From: Candidatus Altarchaeales archaeon
GTDB lineage: Archaea > Altiarchaeota > Altiarchaeia > IMC4 > SCGC-AAA252-I15
DNA length: 48,168 nt
Reading direction: 5' to 3'
Assembly (NCBI GenBank): GCA_014727915.1
Contig: WJMO01000010.1
Location: 1-48,168 of the forward strand
The notes under the pieces are model-generated. The model saw only the letters and a program-made list of their open reading frames with translations. It had not been told where the DNA came from and made no database searches. The position numbers were made by a program, and so were the translations under genes. Below, piece after piece: positions 15,497 to 23,109 of the stretch (its first letter is position 1; each line of letters begins with the position of its first letter).

Positions 15497-16720
15497 ATGA
15501 GGGTGCTGACCTACGGGTGCGCCACCAACCAGGCGGACAGCGAGATCATCCGGGGAGTTTTGAGGGAGCATGGGCTGGACCGTGAGGAGGTGGTGGTGGT
15601 GAACACCTGCACCGTGAAGAGCCCCACGGAGAACAAGATACTGAAGAAGATGCGGAAGCTGGGTGCGGACGGCGAGAAAGTGGTGGTTGCGGGTTGCATG
15701 CCACCAGCCCGGCCCGGGATAGTCGATGAGTTCCCCACTTTCAGCTTCATAGGCGTGAACACCCACGACATCGTGGAAGCGGTGTCAGCGACGGCTAAGG
15801 GGGAGAGGTACGTCAACATCAGGGGGTCAGAGAACAAGTCCTGCATGCCCCGGGTAAGAGCCAACGAGGCGGTGGGGATACTTCCTATAGGGGAGGGGTG
15901 CCTGGGGTCCTGCTCCTACTGCCAGACCAAGTTCGCGCGCGGCAACCTGAGATCATACCCTCTGGATAAGCTGGCGGGTGAAGTAGAGAGGATGGTCGGC
16001 GAGGGCGTGCGGGAGGTGTGGATGACCTCCCAGGACACGGGAGCGTATGGGAGGGACATTGGGTCTGGCCTGCCGGAATTGCTGAAGAGCATATGCGGGG
16101 TGGACGGCGACTTCAAGGTGAGGGTGGGTATGATGAACCCCGACCACGCGCTGAAAATGTTGGAGGATCTGGTTGGCGCGTTCGATGATGATAAGATGTA
16201 CAGGTTCCTCCACATCCCGGTGCAGAGCGGGTCGGACAAGGTCCTGGAGGACATGAACAGGAGGTACACGGTCGAGGACTTCCACAGTATTGTAGACAGG
16301 GTGGGTGACTTCACACTATCCACTGACGTGATAGTGGGGTACCCCACTGAGGGCGAAAGCGAATTTCAGGAGACTGTGAGTTTGATAGAGGATGTGAAGC
16401 CGGACGTGCTGAACGTGTCACGCTACTGGCCCCGGCCGGGGACGAGGGCCGCTAGACTTAAGGGGCATCCCGGGTCGGAGACGAAGAGACGGAGCAGGAT
16501 AATGGATGAGGTGTTCCAGCGGGTCGGATTGGAAAAGAACAAAAAATGGATCGGGTGGAGGGGCCCTGCACTGGTGAGCGAAGCCAACCCTGACGGGACG
16601 GTGACTGCGAGGAACCAACACTACAAGCCCATAGTAGCCAAAGGGGGGAGGTTGGGTGAGAGCATTGATGTTGAAGTAAGGGACTGCACATACTATGACC
16701 TCAGAGGCTCTCTACTCTGA
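15497..16720 (+). CDS. tRNA A37 methylthiotransferase, MtaB/CDKAL1 type
   Basis: A radical-SAM enzyme that adds a methylthio group to t6A at position 37 of tRNAs (ms2t6A). 407 residues in the order UPF0004, radical SAM, TRAM. The N-terminal domain has its three cluster cysteines (YGCATNQADS, NTCTVKSPTENK, VAGCMPPARP). The radical-SAM cluster motif is CLGSCSYCQTKFARG (CX3CX2C), with the family hallmark HIPVQSGSDKVLEDMNRRYT. The C-terminal 60 residues form a TRAM-like tRNA-binding domain. The archaeal and eukaryotic branch (CDKAL1-like) fits best. It converges on the trm5 gene with a 20-nt overlap. Confidence 0.93.
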   Translation: MRVLTYGCATNQADSEIIRGVLREHGLDREEVVVVNTCTVKSPTENKILKKMRKLGADGEKVVVAGCMPPARPGIVDEFPTFSFIGVNTHDIVEAVSATAKGERYVNIRGSENKSCMPRVRANEAVGILPIGEGCLGSCSYCQTKFARGNLRSYPLDKLAGEVERMVGEGVREVWMTSQDTGAYGRDIGSGLPELLKSICGVDGDFKVRVGMMNPDHALKMLEDLVGAFDDDKMYRFLHIPVQSGSDKVLEDMNRRYTVEDFHSIVDRVGDFTLSTDVIVGYPTEGESEFQETVSLIEDVKPDVLNVSRYWPRPGTRAARLKGHPGSETKRRSRIMDEVFQRVGLEKNKKWIGWRGPALVSEANPDGTVTARNQHYKPIVAKGGRLGESIDVEVRDCTYYDLRGSLL

Positions 16721-17705
16721 AGTCCGCACAATACCGGCTCAGGCAGGGGCTGTAGCTGCCGCATTCGACCGCGTCAAGTATGTCTGGTCTGAGGCCCATT
16801 GCTCCGAGCACTTCCGCCAGGTGGCCTGTCGCCTCCAGCGTGTTATGGGCGAAGGAGTAGTAGTGTATTATGCCGTTGGGGTTCAGCGCCTCCACCGCGA
16901 CGTTCAAAAAAGTGTCGGCCAGCTTCGGCAGGGGCATGATTATACGGTCGAATTTTCCGAGTGAGGGTGTGACTTCACGGGCGTCGCCTTCGACCACGTC
17001 CACGTCCACCCGGTTCTTCCGGACATTCCAGCGCATGTACTCCACCGCCTTCGGGTTCAGCTCCACCGCCGTCACCTTCGCATCCGCGTCTTTGGCTGCG
17101 AGTATCGCATAGGGCCCCACACCCGCGAACAGCACCAGGAGATGCTCTCCCCTGCCCATCTGGTCGACGACCCTCCGGCGTTCCGCAGCCAACCGGGGGC
17201 TGAAATACGCTTCCGAGACATCCAGCTTGTATAGGCAGCCATGCTCCCTATGAAGGGTTTCGGTCCTTTTCTCCCCGGCGATGACCTCGACTGTGGGCGT
17301 CCGGTACTCGCCGGATACCATCTCCGTCTTCAAAGCCACCACCTTCAGGTTACGGAAGGTGTCCATGAGGGCTTCGGCGATGACCTCCCGTTTATCCATT
17401 ATTTTCTCGTCCAATTCCAATACGGCGATGTCGCCGACTATGTTGTAGGATGTGGGCACGTTCGCCAGGTCCTCATCGGATAGCTTTCCTTCCAATGCCT
17501 CCCGGAGGGACCTGGGCTTCCGAGTCTTCAAGGGACCTTCCCGTTCGACGGTCTCGCAGCCTGCAACCTCTATCTTCTTCTTCAAAGGGAAGAGGACATG
17601 GTCGCCTTCGTGGACGATCTCATGTTCCCGTTCTAGCGCATCTTCTCTGATGAGCTTCCGCCTGGCATCCTCCGCAAATTCCCTTTGGACTTTCAGGTAT
17701 TCCAT
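16701..17705 (-). CDS. trm5: tRNA (guanine37-N1)-methyltransferase
   Basis: Forms m1G37 in tRNA, which prevents frameshifting. 334 residues, in the archaeal Trm5 size range. The N-terminal domain (to about 180) has the RNA-contacting REVIAEALMDTFRNLKVVAL region. The Rossmann-fold methyltransferase domain shows LLVLFAGVGPYAILAAKDA (SAM-binding), AVELNPKAVEYMRWNVRKN and IIMPLPKLADTFL, where MPLP takes the place of the catalytic NPP-type motif. It is the third gene of an operon after ribL and the VanZ-like gene (13-nt overlap). Its 3' end overlaps the end of the convergent mtaB-like gene. Confidence 0.93.
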   Translation of the reverse strand: MEYLKVQREFAEDARRKLIREDALEREHEIVHEGDHVLFPLKKKIEVAGCETVEREGPLKTRKPRSLREALEGKLSDEDLANVPTSYNIVGDIAVLELDEKIMDKREVIAEALMDTFRNLKVVALKTEMVSGEYRTPTVEVIAGEKRTETLHREHGCLYKLDVSEAYFSPRLAAERRRVVDQMGRGEHLLVLFAGVGPYAILAAKDADAKVTAVELNPKAVEYMRWNVRKNRVDVDVVEGDAREVTPSLGKFDRIIMPLPKLADTFLNVAVEALNPNGIIHYYSFAHNTLEATGHLAEVLGAMGLRPDILDAVECGSYSPCLSRYCADFRVESL

Positions 17706-18067
17706 ATTATCTCGTTCAGCCAGCAGACGAACACGCCGGCGGTGGCCCCGGCCAGGTCGAGGAACATGTCCACCGTGGAGAAGACCCGGCCTGGCACGAA
17801 GAACTGGTGTATCTCATCTGTTACGCCGTAGAATGTGGCGATGAACAGGACATAGAAAAGGCGGTTGCTGTTGTTGTAGAATATTGGGAACAGTAGGATG
17901 GCCAGTATGAAGTATTCCATGAAGTGGAAGAATCCACTGTAGGGGCTGACGCCACCAGGTATCCCCGAGGACGGTATAGAGGATATGATGAATATGACGC
18001 TCATGTAGGATAATGCAGCCAGTACGTTCAGGTGCCTTCTCTCGCTCATTTGCTTCAGGGGGTTCAT
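17693..18067 (-). CDS. VanZ-like membrane protein
   Basis: 124 residues with four membrane spans. The VanZ-family signature is clear: FFHFMEYFILAILLF, then GVTDEIHQFFVPGRVFSTVD followed by a small-residue span. The family is widespread; its biochemical role is not firmly known. It overlaps ribL by 4 nt (ATGA) and trm5 by 13 nt, so the three are co-transcribed. Confidence 0.87.
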   Translation of the reverse strand: MNPLKQMSERRHLNVLAALSYMSVIFIISSIPSSGIPGGVSPYSGFFHFMEYFILAILLFPIFYNNSNRLFYVLFIATFYGVTDEIHQFFVPGRVFSTVDMFLDLAGATAGVFVCWLNEIIWNT

Positions 18068-18474
18068 TGTTTCTTTATCAGGTCCACTATTATCTTGGAG
18101 CTGTGCAATCCGCTCACCCAGTACTTGCCCACCCGCACGACCTTCGTCTTCAACCCCCTGGATTCCAGCTCCGCCTGCAGCTCCTCTTCGTTGAAGTCCT
18201 GGTCGGGTCCCAAAGCGAGAACATCCGGGTTCAATGATTCGATGGTAGAGTACATGTCATCCCCTCCGAGTACCGCGTCGTCAACGGGCTTCAGGGACTT
18301 GACCATGTGCAAACGCTGCTCTGCGGATATGACCGGCCGGCGCTTCCGCTCCTGGGCGGTCTCATCCCTCGCCACAACCACTACAAGCCTATCTCCGAGT
18401 TTGCGGGCCTCCTCCAAGTACATGAGATGCCCGGGGTGGAGTATCTCGAACACCCCAGTAGCCACAACCAACAT
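18064..18474 (-). CDS. ribL: FAD synthetase, archaeal RibL type
   Basis: A nucleotidyltransferase that joins AMP to FMN to make FAD. 136 residues from the ATG at 18474; the longer frame from 18531 adds an implausible N-terminus. Cytidylyltransferase-fold motifs are GVFEILHPGHLMYLEEA with the catalytic HPGH, RPVISAEQRLHMV, and a C-terminal lysine-containing SSKIIVDLI in place of ISSTRIR. RibL of methanogens is about this size with these features; glycerol-phosphate cytidylyltransferase is the main alternative. It is the first gene of the ribL, VanZ-like, trm5 operon. Confidence 0.85.
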   Translation of the reverse strand: MLVVATGVFEILHPGHLMYLEEARKLGDRLVVVVARDETAQERKRRPVISAEQRLHMVKSLKPVDDAVLGGDDMYSTIESLNPDVLALGPDQDFNEEELQAELESRGLKTKVVRVGKYWVSGLHSSKIIVDLIKKQ

Positions 18475-18498
18475 TTTTAATAGTGTAGGGTATAACCG

Positions 18499-18518
18499 AC
18501 CACCAGGTGGGGGGTGGT
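18499..18518. repeat. Inverted repeat ACCACC...GGTGGT upstream of ribL
   Basis: A 6-bp inverted repeat with an 8-nt centre. It contains a smaller palindrome, CCACC-A-GGTGG (18500-18510). It lies in the 136-bp divergent spacer between ribL and the SecB-like gene, followed on the plus strand by a T5 run. It could be an operator or an RNA hairpin. Confidence 0.4.
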
Positions 18519-18559
18519 TTTTATACGTCATAACCGTAAATGATTACCGTTTTAATAAT

Positions 18560-18578
18560 CCGCAGCAAGAGACTGCGG
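18560..18578. promoter_or_regulatory. Palindrome CCGCAG-N7-CTGCGG before SecB-like gene
   Basis: A perfect 6-bp inverted repeat lies immediately upstream of GTATTTAACGTATATA (18579-18594), which holds TATA-like sequence 20-30 nt before the ATG at 18611. The position matches an upstream operator or activator site overlapping the BRE. Confidence 0.45.
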
Positions 18579-18610
18579 TATTTAACGTATATAGGATAAG
18601 ACTGTATAAA

Positions 18611-19024
18611 ATGGATATCAGCCTTTCGTTCAAGAGCTTGGATGCACGCCGGCACGGGGGTTCACAGCAGCATGTGAACATAAACAACAACAGCACCATA
18701 ACCAACGTTTCAGGCGATGAAGGCCGTCTTACGGTCAGTTTCGCGTTCAGCAGCAACTACGAGCCCAACATCGGCTCGGTGAGGATAGAGGGTGACCTGG
18801 TTGTTGAGGGGGATGCGGAGCTCGTGGAGAAGGCGGTCCAGGAGTGGGGTGACAGCAACAGCAGGAACCTGCCCAAGGAACTCGCGGAGCAGGTGCATAA
18901 CACTATCTTGACCAACTGCATCATCGAGGCGAGCGTGCTTGCGAGGGATGTGAAGCTGCCTTCGCCGGTGCCCATGCCCCAGGTGAAGTTGAAGGACAAC
19001 GAGACCCAGAGTTACATCAGGTAA
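18611..19024 (+). CDS. SecB-like chaperone, archaeal type
   Basis: 137 residues from the ATG at 18611; the longer frame is a shadow of ribL. The pattern (QHVNINNNSTITNV, a SFAFSSNYEPNIGSVRIEG strand-turn-strand core, NLPKELAEQVHNTILTNCII, and a proline-rich PSPVPMPQVKLK tail) resembles the archaeal SecB-like proteins typified by M. jannaschii MJ0357 as I recall them. SecB folds bind unfolded exported proteins or antitoxins. No toxin-antitoxin genes are adjacent, so a general or export chaperone role is more likely. aIF6 begins 1 nt after its stop. Confidence 0.75.
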   Translation: MDISLSFKSLDARRHGGSQQHVNINNNSTITNVSGDEGRLTVSFAFSSNYEPNIGSVRIEGDLVVEGDAELVEKAVQEWGDSNSRNLPKELAEQVHNTILTNCIIEASVLARDVKLPSPVPMPQVKLKDNETQSYIR

Positions 19025-19025
19025 A

Positions 19026-19676
19026 ATGCACGTCGATCAACTGTCAGTGAATGGAGAGGACTATATCGGACTGTTGGGTTATGCAACCGACAAGTACGCG
19101 CTGTTGTCGAATAATTTCCCGGATGTTGAAGCGCTTAGTGTGCCGGTTTTGAAGACCCGGATCTACGGGAGCAACCTTGCTGGTTTGTTCTGCGCGGGGA
19201 ACAGCAACGGCATACTCGCACCCTACTTCATATCCGACCTGGAACTGAAGACGCTGAAGGAATTCGCGGACGAAATAGGGGTGGGGGTCGGCAGGGTGGA
19301 GGGTAAATACACCGCCCTCGGGAACCTGATTGCCTGCAACGACCACGCCGCACTTATATCCAACAACATCCGAGACCACACCACCATAAAGGATGTATTA
19401 GACGTTGAGATAGTGTCGGGTGATGTGGCAGGCCACAGCGAAGTCGGAGCCTACACCCTCGCAACCAACAAAGGCTTCATCACACACCCCCAAGCAGAAA
19501 ACCAACTACAAGATTTAAAGGACATATTGAAGGTCGAAGGCATGACAGGAACCGTGAACAGAGGCATACCCTATGTGAAAAGCGGCCTCATAGCCAACAC
19601 CCACGGCTACATCACAGGCACACAAACAACCGGAATCGAACTACAACGAATAGACGACGCGCTAGGGTTCTTCTGA
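19026..19676 (+). CDS. eif6: Translation initiation factor 6
   Basis: aIF6 binds the large ribosomal subunit at uL14/L24e and blocks premature joining to the small subunit. 216 residues, with the expected fivefold pseudo-repeats: GLLGYATDKYALLSNN, an ILAPYFIS segment, NLIACNDHAALISNNI, VGAYTLATNKGFITHP and GLIANTHGYITGTQTTG. It is co-transcribed with the SecB-like gene. AT content rises sharply just past its stop codon, at the boundary with the AT-rich segment that follows. Confidence 0.95.
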   Translation: MHVDQLSVNGEDYIGLLGYATDKYALLSNNFPDVEALSVPVLKTRIYGSNLAGLFCAGNSNGILAPYFISDLELKTLKEFADEIGVGVGRVEGKYTALGNLIACNDHAALISNNIRDHTTIKDVLDVEIVSGDVAGHSEVGAYTLATNKGFITHPQAENQLQDLKDILKVEGMTGTVNRGIPYVKSGLIANTHGYITGTQTTGIELQRIDDALGFF

Positions 19677-19690
19677 ATTTTCTTGTTTTC

Positions 19691-19931
19691 TTAGCTCTTT
19701 TTTCTACATTTTGGACATAACATAATAATTATTTTTCCTTTATGATCAGGATATAAGTTATTACAATATATGCAATATCCTTCTAACAATTTGATTTTTT
19801 GTTTGGAAGAAAGACCATTATATTTTTTCAATAGTTTTTTTTTCGTTTATACTCTCTGTATTCATACAACCATCACATACCGGCACAGTTAACCCTTTTA
19901 CTTTAAAAATTTCACCACATTTCTTACACAT
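19691..19931 (-). pseudogene. Double zinc-ribbon protein, interrupted by a -1 base change in an A9 run
   Basis: Reading from the ATG at 19931, the first frame gives MCKKCGEIFKVKGLTVPVCD followed by GCMNTESINEKK, a CXXC...CXXC zinc ribbon, then hits a stop. One base over, a second open frame gives a GYCIYCNNLYPDHKG segment and LCPKCRKKS with another CXXC...CXXC pair, ending at 19691. The frames join seamlessly if one A is removed from the A9 run at 19835-19843 (minus strand), giving about 80 residues. Both halves keep zinc ligands, so the shift is recent, a sequencing error, or a programmed slip. The region is far more AT-rich than its neighbours, suggesting transfer. It fills most of the otherwise empty stretch 19677-20054. 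Function unknown; nucleic-acid binding is plausible. Confidence 0.65.
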
Positions 19932-20029
19932 TCGCTTTTCCAGGTTATGGTTATTCTTTGGTTATACCAGTAAGATTTATCGAGCAGGATAGGTTTAAAT
20001 TTGTATATAAGCAAGATTTATTGTCGGGT

Positions 20030-20050
20030 GCGTTCGACAAAGTCGAATGC
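20030..20050 (-). terminator. Hairpin just after nadM
   Basis: GCGTTCGAC-AAA-GTCGAATGC has a 9-bp stem with one G-T position and a 3-nt loop. It starts 4 nt beyond the nadM stop codon in the direction of transcription. No T-run follows on the nadM strand, so it is a terminator or 3'-end stabiliser by position only. Confidence 0.45.
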
Positions 20051-20054
20051 GCCG

Positions 20055-20564
20055 TTAGTCGTCGGCTAATTCCGATTTGTTTAGTGTTTTGATTCTGTGT
20101 CTTCCGTTGGTTTTTTCGAGTGTTTGGATTGTGCCGAGGGGTAGTAGGGTGTTCCAGTCGGTGTCTTCTAGGATTCTTTTTCGGACTTCGGTGGAGCTGT
20201 AGAGGTAGCGGTCGTAGTAGGGTAGGGTTTTGACTTCGTAGCCGGCTTTTTGGAAGATTATGGTTTCGCTTTCGCTGTTGGTCATGAGGACGTCGAAGTT
20301 GATGTTTTCTCTGATCCAGTCCATCCACTTCTGGTTGTCTTCGAAGTCCGGTATCCTTTTTATCTCAAAGGGTGTTTCGATGTTCAGGCTTTCTTTCAGC
20401 ATGGTCTCCCGTTCCTCGGCGGTGAAGGGGTTCTCCGCCTCGCCGGACTTGTTGCAGCTGCCCAATCCTATTATGAGGTATTGGGCTTTGGAGGCCGCGT
20501 ATTCTATCATCTTCACGTGGCCTATGTGAAGTGGTTGGAATCGGCCTATGACGAGAGCACGCAT
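20055..20564 (-). CDS. nadM: Nicotinamide-nucleotide adenylyltransferase, archaeal type
   Basis: Makes NAD from NMN and ATP. 169 residues, the size of archaeal NadM. The nucleotidyltransferase motif GRFQPLHIGH at 7-16 and the C-terminal SSTEVRKRI are intact, with SCNKSGEAENPFTAEERETM between them as in the family. It is divergent from herA across a 33-bp spacer. A TATTATAATAG box (about 20584-20594, minus strand) lies about 25 nt before the start. Confidence 0.95.
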   Translation of the reverse strand: MRALVIGRFQPLHIGHVKMIEYAASKAQYLIIGLGSCNKSGEAENPFTAEERETMLKESLNIETPFEIKRIPDFEDNQKWMDWIRENINFDVLMTNSESETIIFQKAGYEVKTLPYYDRYLYSSTEVRKRILEDTDWNTLLPLGTIQTLEKTNGRHRIKTLNKSELADD

Positions 20565-20597
20565 GGTTAATTATGTAGGAGTTGCTATTATAATATC
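20565..20597. promoter_or_regulatory. Interlocked divergent core promoters (nadM / herA)
   Basis: The spacer is 33 bp. TTAATTATG (20567-20575) lies about 27 nt before the herA ATG. On the minus strand an AT box at about 20584-20594 lies about 25 nt before the nadM ATG. The geometry is the same as in the lipoprotein/mtaB spacer. Confidence 0.5.
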
Positions 20598-22121
20598 ATG
20601 GGCGTCGGCCAGGTAATCGGTTCCACCACCTTGCGGAATTTCAGGTTCGTCATCAAGGAAGGCGAGGAAGCCAAGGTAAAACGGGACGAGTTCGTCACAG
20701 TAGAGGAGGCGGTGACGGGTAAGAAGGTGTTGGGTGTGGTGAAAGACATCATCATCTCCAATGAACTGCTACCGGATGAGTTCGGGCGTGATCTCAGATT
20801 GGCGGACATCATATTGAAGGAGGGGGAGTATCCGGTGCCGACGGTGAAGGTGCTGGGGATAGAGTCCGAGGACGGTTTGGAGATGCCACGGCACGGGATA
20901 AAGCCCGGGTCGATAGTGGACTTGGCGAGTGATGAGTTGTTAGACCGTATACTCGAGCAGGAAGAGGGTAGGTCCGCGCACGTGGGCAGCCTCTCCACCC
21001 GGGACACTGTCAGGATAAACGTGAACGTGAACGAGATGGTCTCACGGCACTGTGCGGTCCTGGCGATGACCGGAGCGGGGAAGAGCTACACCGTCGGCGT
21101 GCTGGTGGAGGAGCTCATGAAGAAGAAGGGCGCGGTGATCGTCTTCGACCTCCACGGGGAGTTCCTGCAGATGGAATTCGACGACGCCGACGTGAGAGTA
21201 TACAACACCGAGGGAGCCAACACCATAATGGTCGACGTCACATCCCTGCACGCGGGAGACTTCATGAACCTCATGCCCGACCTCACCACCACCCAGAGGG
21301 ACCTGTTGGACGAGGTGTTGGGTTTAGCGGACCGGTTCTACGACAAATACGACCTCAACACCCTGCACAAGATACTCGAGGTCATATACGACATAAAGAA
21401 GGGGGAGAAGAAGAGCGAGGACGCGGAAATGTTCCCAACGAACGTGCTGAAGAGCGTGACCAAGAAAGTCGGGGTCTCCACCGTTGGGGCGTTGATGCGG
21501 AGGATGCGGCGGCTGGAGCGGATGGGCGTGTTCTCCCTAAACGGCACGCCATTGACGGAGGTTGTGAAATCCAACCAGTTGTCCATCATCAACTTGAGCG
21601 ACGCGGACGAGCGGGTAAGCCAGATAATCGTCGCAGCCATATGCAGGGGGGTGTTCAACGGGCGGAGGAGGCACATGAAGTCCGAGAACGGCGGGGGCAT
21701 AGGCACTCCAACGTTAATCGTGTTGGAGGAGGCGCACAACTTCGCCCCAAGGAGCATCGAAGGCGAGTACTCGCCGTCTAGGACCATCATAAGGAAGATC
21801 GCCAGGGAGGGGCGGAAGTTCGGCGTGGGATTGTGCATCGTCAGCCAGCGCCCCAACAAGCTGGACCAGGACGTACTATCACAGTGCAACACCCAGGTGA
21901 TAATGAAGATCGTCAACCCATCAGACCAGGAGTATATAAGGCAATCTGTTGAAACAGTAACAGAGGACATCGTAAGGGACCTCCCCAGCCTCTCACGGGG
22001 CGAGGCCATCATAGTAGGCAGCGCCATAAAGCTGCCGGTGCCGGTGAAGATAAGGGAGCGGAAGACCCGGGTGTCAGGGGAGGACGTGGACATAGTAGGA
22101 GAGTGGAACAATGCCGGTTGA
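20598..22121 (+). CDS. herA: HerA-family DNA-pumping ATPase
   Basis: 507 residues. The N-terminal HAS-like barrel (to about 130) is followed by a RecA-type FtsK/HerA core with Walker A MTGAGKSYTVGVL, Walker B PTLIVLEEAHNFAP and the VSQRPNKLDQDVLSQCNTQ motif. HerA is a hexameric ATPase that works with the NurA nuclease and Mre11-Rad50 in DNA end resection. Those partners are usually adjacent in archaea, but here the next genes are for phenylalanine synthesis. It may therefore be a HerA paralogue rather than the resection enzyme. It overlaps the following gene by 11 nt. Confidence 0.88.
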   Translation: MGVGQVIGSTTLRNFRFVIKEGEEAKVKRDEFVTVEEAVTGKKVLGVVKDIIISNELLPDEFGRDLRLADIILKEGEYPVPTVKVLGIESEDGLEMPRHGIKPGSIVDLASDELLDRILEQEEGRSAHVGSLSTRDTVRINVNVNEMVSRHCAVLAMTGAGKSYTVGVLVEELMKKKGAVIVFDLHGEFLQMEFDDADVRVYNTEGANTIMVDVTSLHAGDFMNLMPDLTTTQRDLLDEVLGLADRFYDKYDLNTLHKILEVIYDIKKGEKKSEDAEMFPTNVLKSVTKKVGVSTVGALMRRMRRLERMGVFSLNGTPLTEVVKSNQLSIINLSDADERVSQIIVAAICRGVFNGRRRHMKSENGGGIGTPTLIVLEEAHNFAPRSIEGEYSPSRTIIRKIAREGRKFGVGLCIVSQRPNKLDQDVLSQCNTQVIMKIVNPSDQEYIRQSVETVTEDIVRDLPSLSRGEAIIVGSAIKLPVPVKIRERKTRVSGEDVDIVGEWNNAG

Positions 22122-22356
22122 GGATATCAGGAAGAAAATTGATGAGGTGGATGGGAAGATGCTCGGCCTGCTGGAGAAGCGGGTGGAGTTGACGGAGAAG
22201 ATAGGCCGGGTGAAGAGAGAGAAGGGCCTGCCCATACACGACCCCCAACGGGAAGGTGAGGTGCTGGGGCGGTTGACGGGTAAGACCAGGCTGAACAAGG
22301 ACTTCATCAGGAAGATCTTCGCACAAATCATCGAATACTGCCGGGAAAATGAGTAA
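22111..22356 (+). CDS. Chorismate mutase, AroQ type
   Basis: Converts chorismate to prephenate. 81 residues, the size of a stand-alone AroQ domain: three helices with DIRKKIDEVDGKMLGLLEKR, the catalytic-arginine/lysine region ELTEKIGRVKREKGLPIHDP and a C-terminal FAQIIEYCRENE. The start overlaps the end of herA and the stop overlaps the start of the prephenate dehydratase by 8 nt, so the three are probably co-translated. Confidence 0.92.
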   Translation: MPVEDIRKKIDEVDGKMLGLLEKRVELTEKIGRVKREKGLPIHDPQREGEVLGRLTGKTRLNKDFIRKIFAQIIEYCRENE

Positions 22357-23107
22357 GGTGGCATGTCTTGGGCCGAAGGGGACTTTCACGTCGCAGGCAG
22401 CGGAGAAGCTATACCCCGGAGCAGAACTGGAGTACGTGGACGACGTCGAGGACGTCTTCGAACACGTGAAAGAAGGATCGGGCGAGGGTGTGGTCGCGGT
22501 CGAGAACTCCCTCGAAGGCAGCGTGGGAAAGACCATGTCCTGCCTGCTAGACTATGATATTTACATATCAGGGGAGGTCACATTGGACATAAGCCTTTGC
22601 CTCATAGCCGACGAGGGAGTCAATAGGGGGGACGTGAAGGTCGTTCGAAGCCACCCCCACGCGCTGGCCCAGTGCAGGAAGGCACTGGCGGGACTGAAGA
22701 CCCAGTCGACGAGCAGCACCGCCGCGGCCATACGGGAAGTCAAGGGTAAGAAGGACGTGGTCGCCGTCGGCACAAAGGAGGCTGCTGAAGACTATGGGAT
22801 GAAGGTGTTGGAGGATGGGATCCAGGACTTGGACAGCCAAACCCGGTTCATAGCACTGGCAAAAGAGGACAAGGGCGGGGAGAAGACCTCGGTCATATTC
22901 GCGTTGAAGGACGAGCCCGGCGCACTATATAATATACTGAAGGTGTTCGCGGACGAAGGCATCAACCTCACCAAGATAGAGAGCAGGCCAAGCCGCAGGA
23001 AGCTGGGGGAGTACCTTTTCTACGTGGACTACGAGAACCAGGGCAAAGACCTCAGCGCCCAGCTGAAGGAGAGGACTGACTTCTACAAGTACCTGGGAAG
23101 CTACTAG
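22349..23107 (+). CDS. pheA: Prephenate dehydratase
   Basis: Converts prephenate to phenylpyruvate, the precursor of phenylalanine. 252 residues. The catalytic domain starts VACLGPKGTFTSQAAEKLYP and includes the VVAVENSLEGSVGKTMSCLL segment and the signature TRF in DSQTRFIAL. A C-terminal ACT domain (about 182-252, DEPGALYNILKVFADEGINL and the ESRPSR motif) would give feedback control by phenylalanine. It follows chorismate mutase directly; in many bacteria the two are fused. Confidence 0.95.
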   Translation: MSKVACLGPKGTFTSQAAEKLYPGAELEYVDDVEDVFEHVKEGSGEGVVAVENSLEGSVGKTMSCLLDYDIYISGEVTLDISLCLIADEGVNRGDVKVVRSHPHALAQCRKALAGLKTQSTSSTAAAIREVKGKKDVVAVGTKEAAEDYGMKVLEDGIQDLDSQTRFIALAKEDKGGEKTSVIFALKDEPGALYNILKVFADEGINLTKIESRPSRRKLGEYLFYVDYENQGKDLSAQLKERTDFYKYLGSY

Positions 23108-23109
23108 GA

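Noticed and set aside
15464..15766. N-terminal extension of the Cys-rich lipoprotein
   Set aside because: The extension is antisense to mtaB. The ATG at 15463 gives a proper signal peptide and lipobox-like cysteine.
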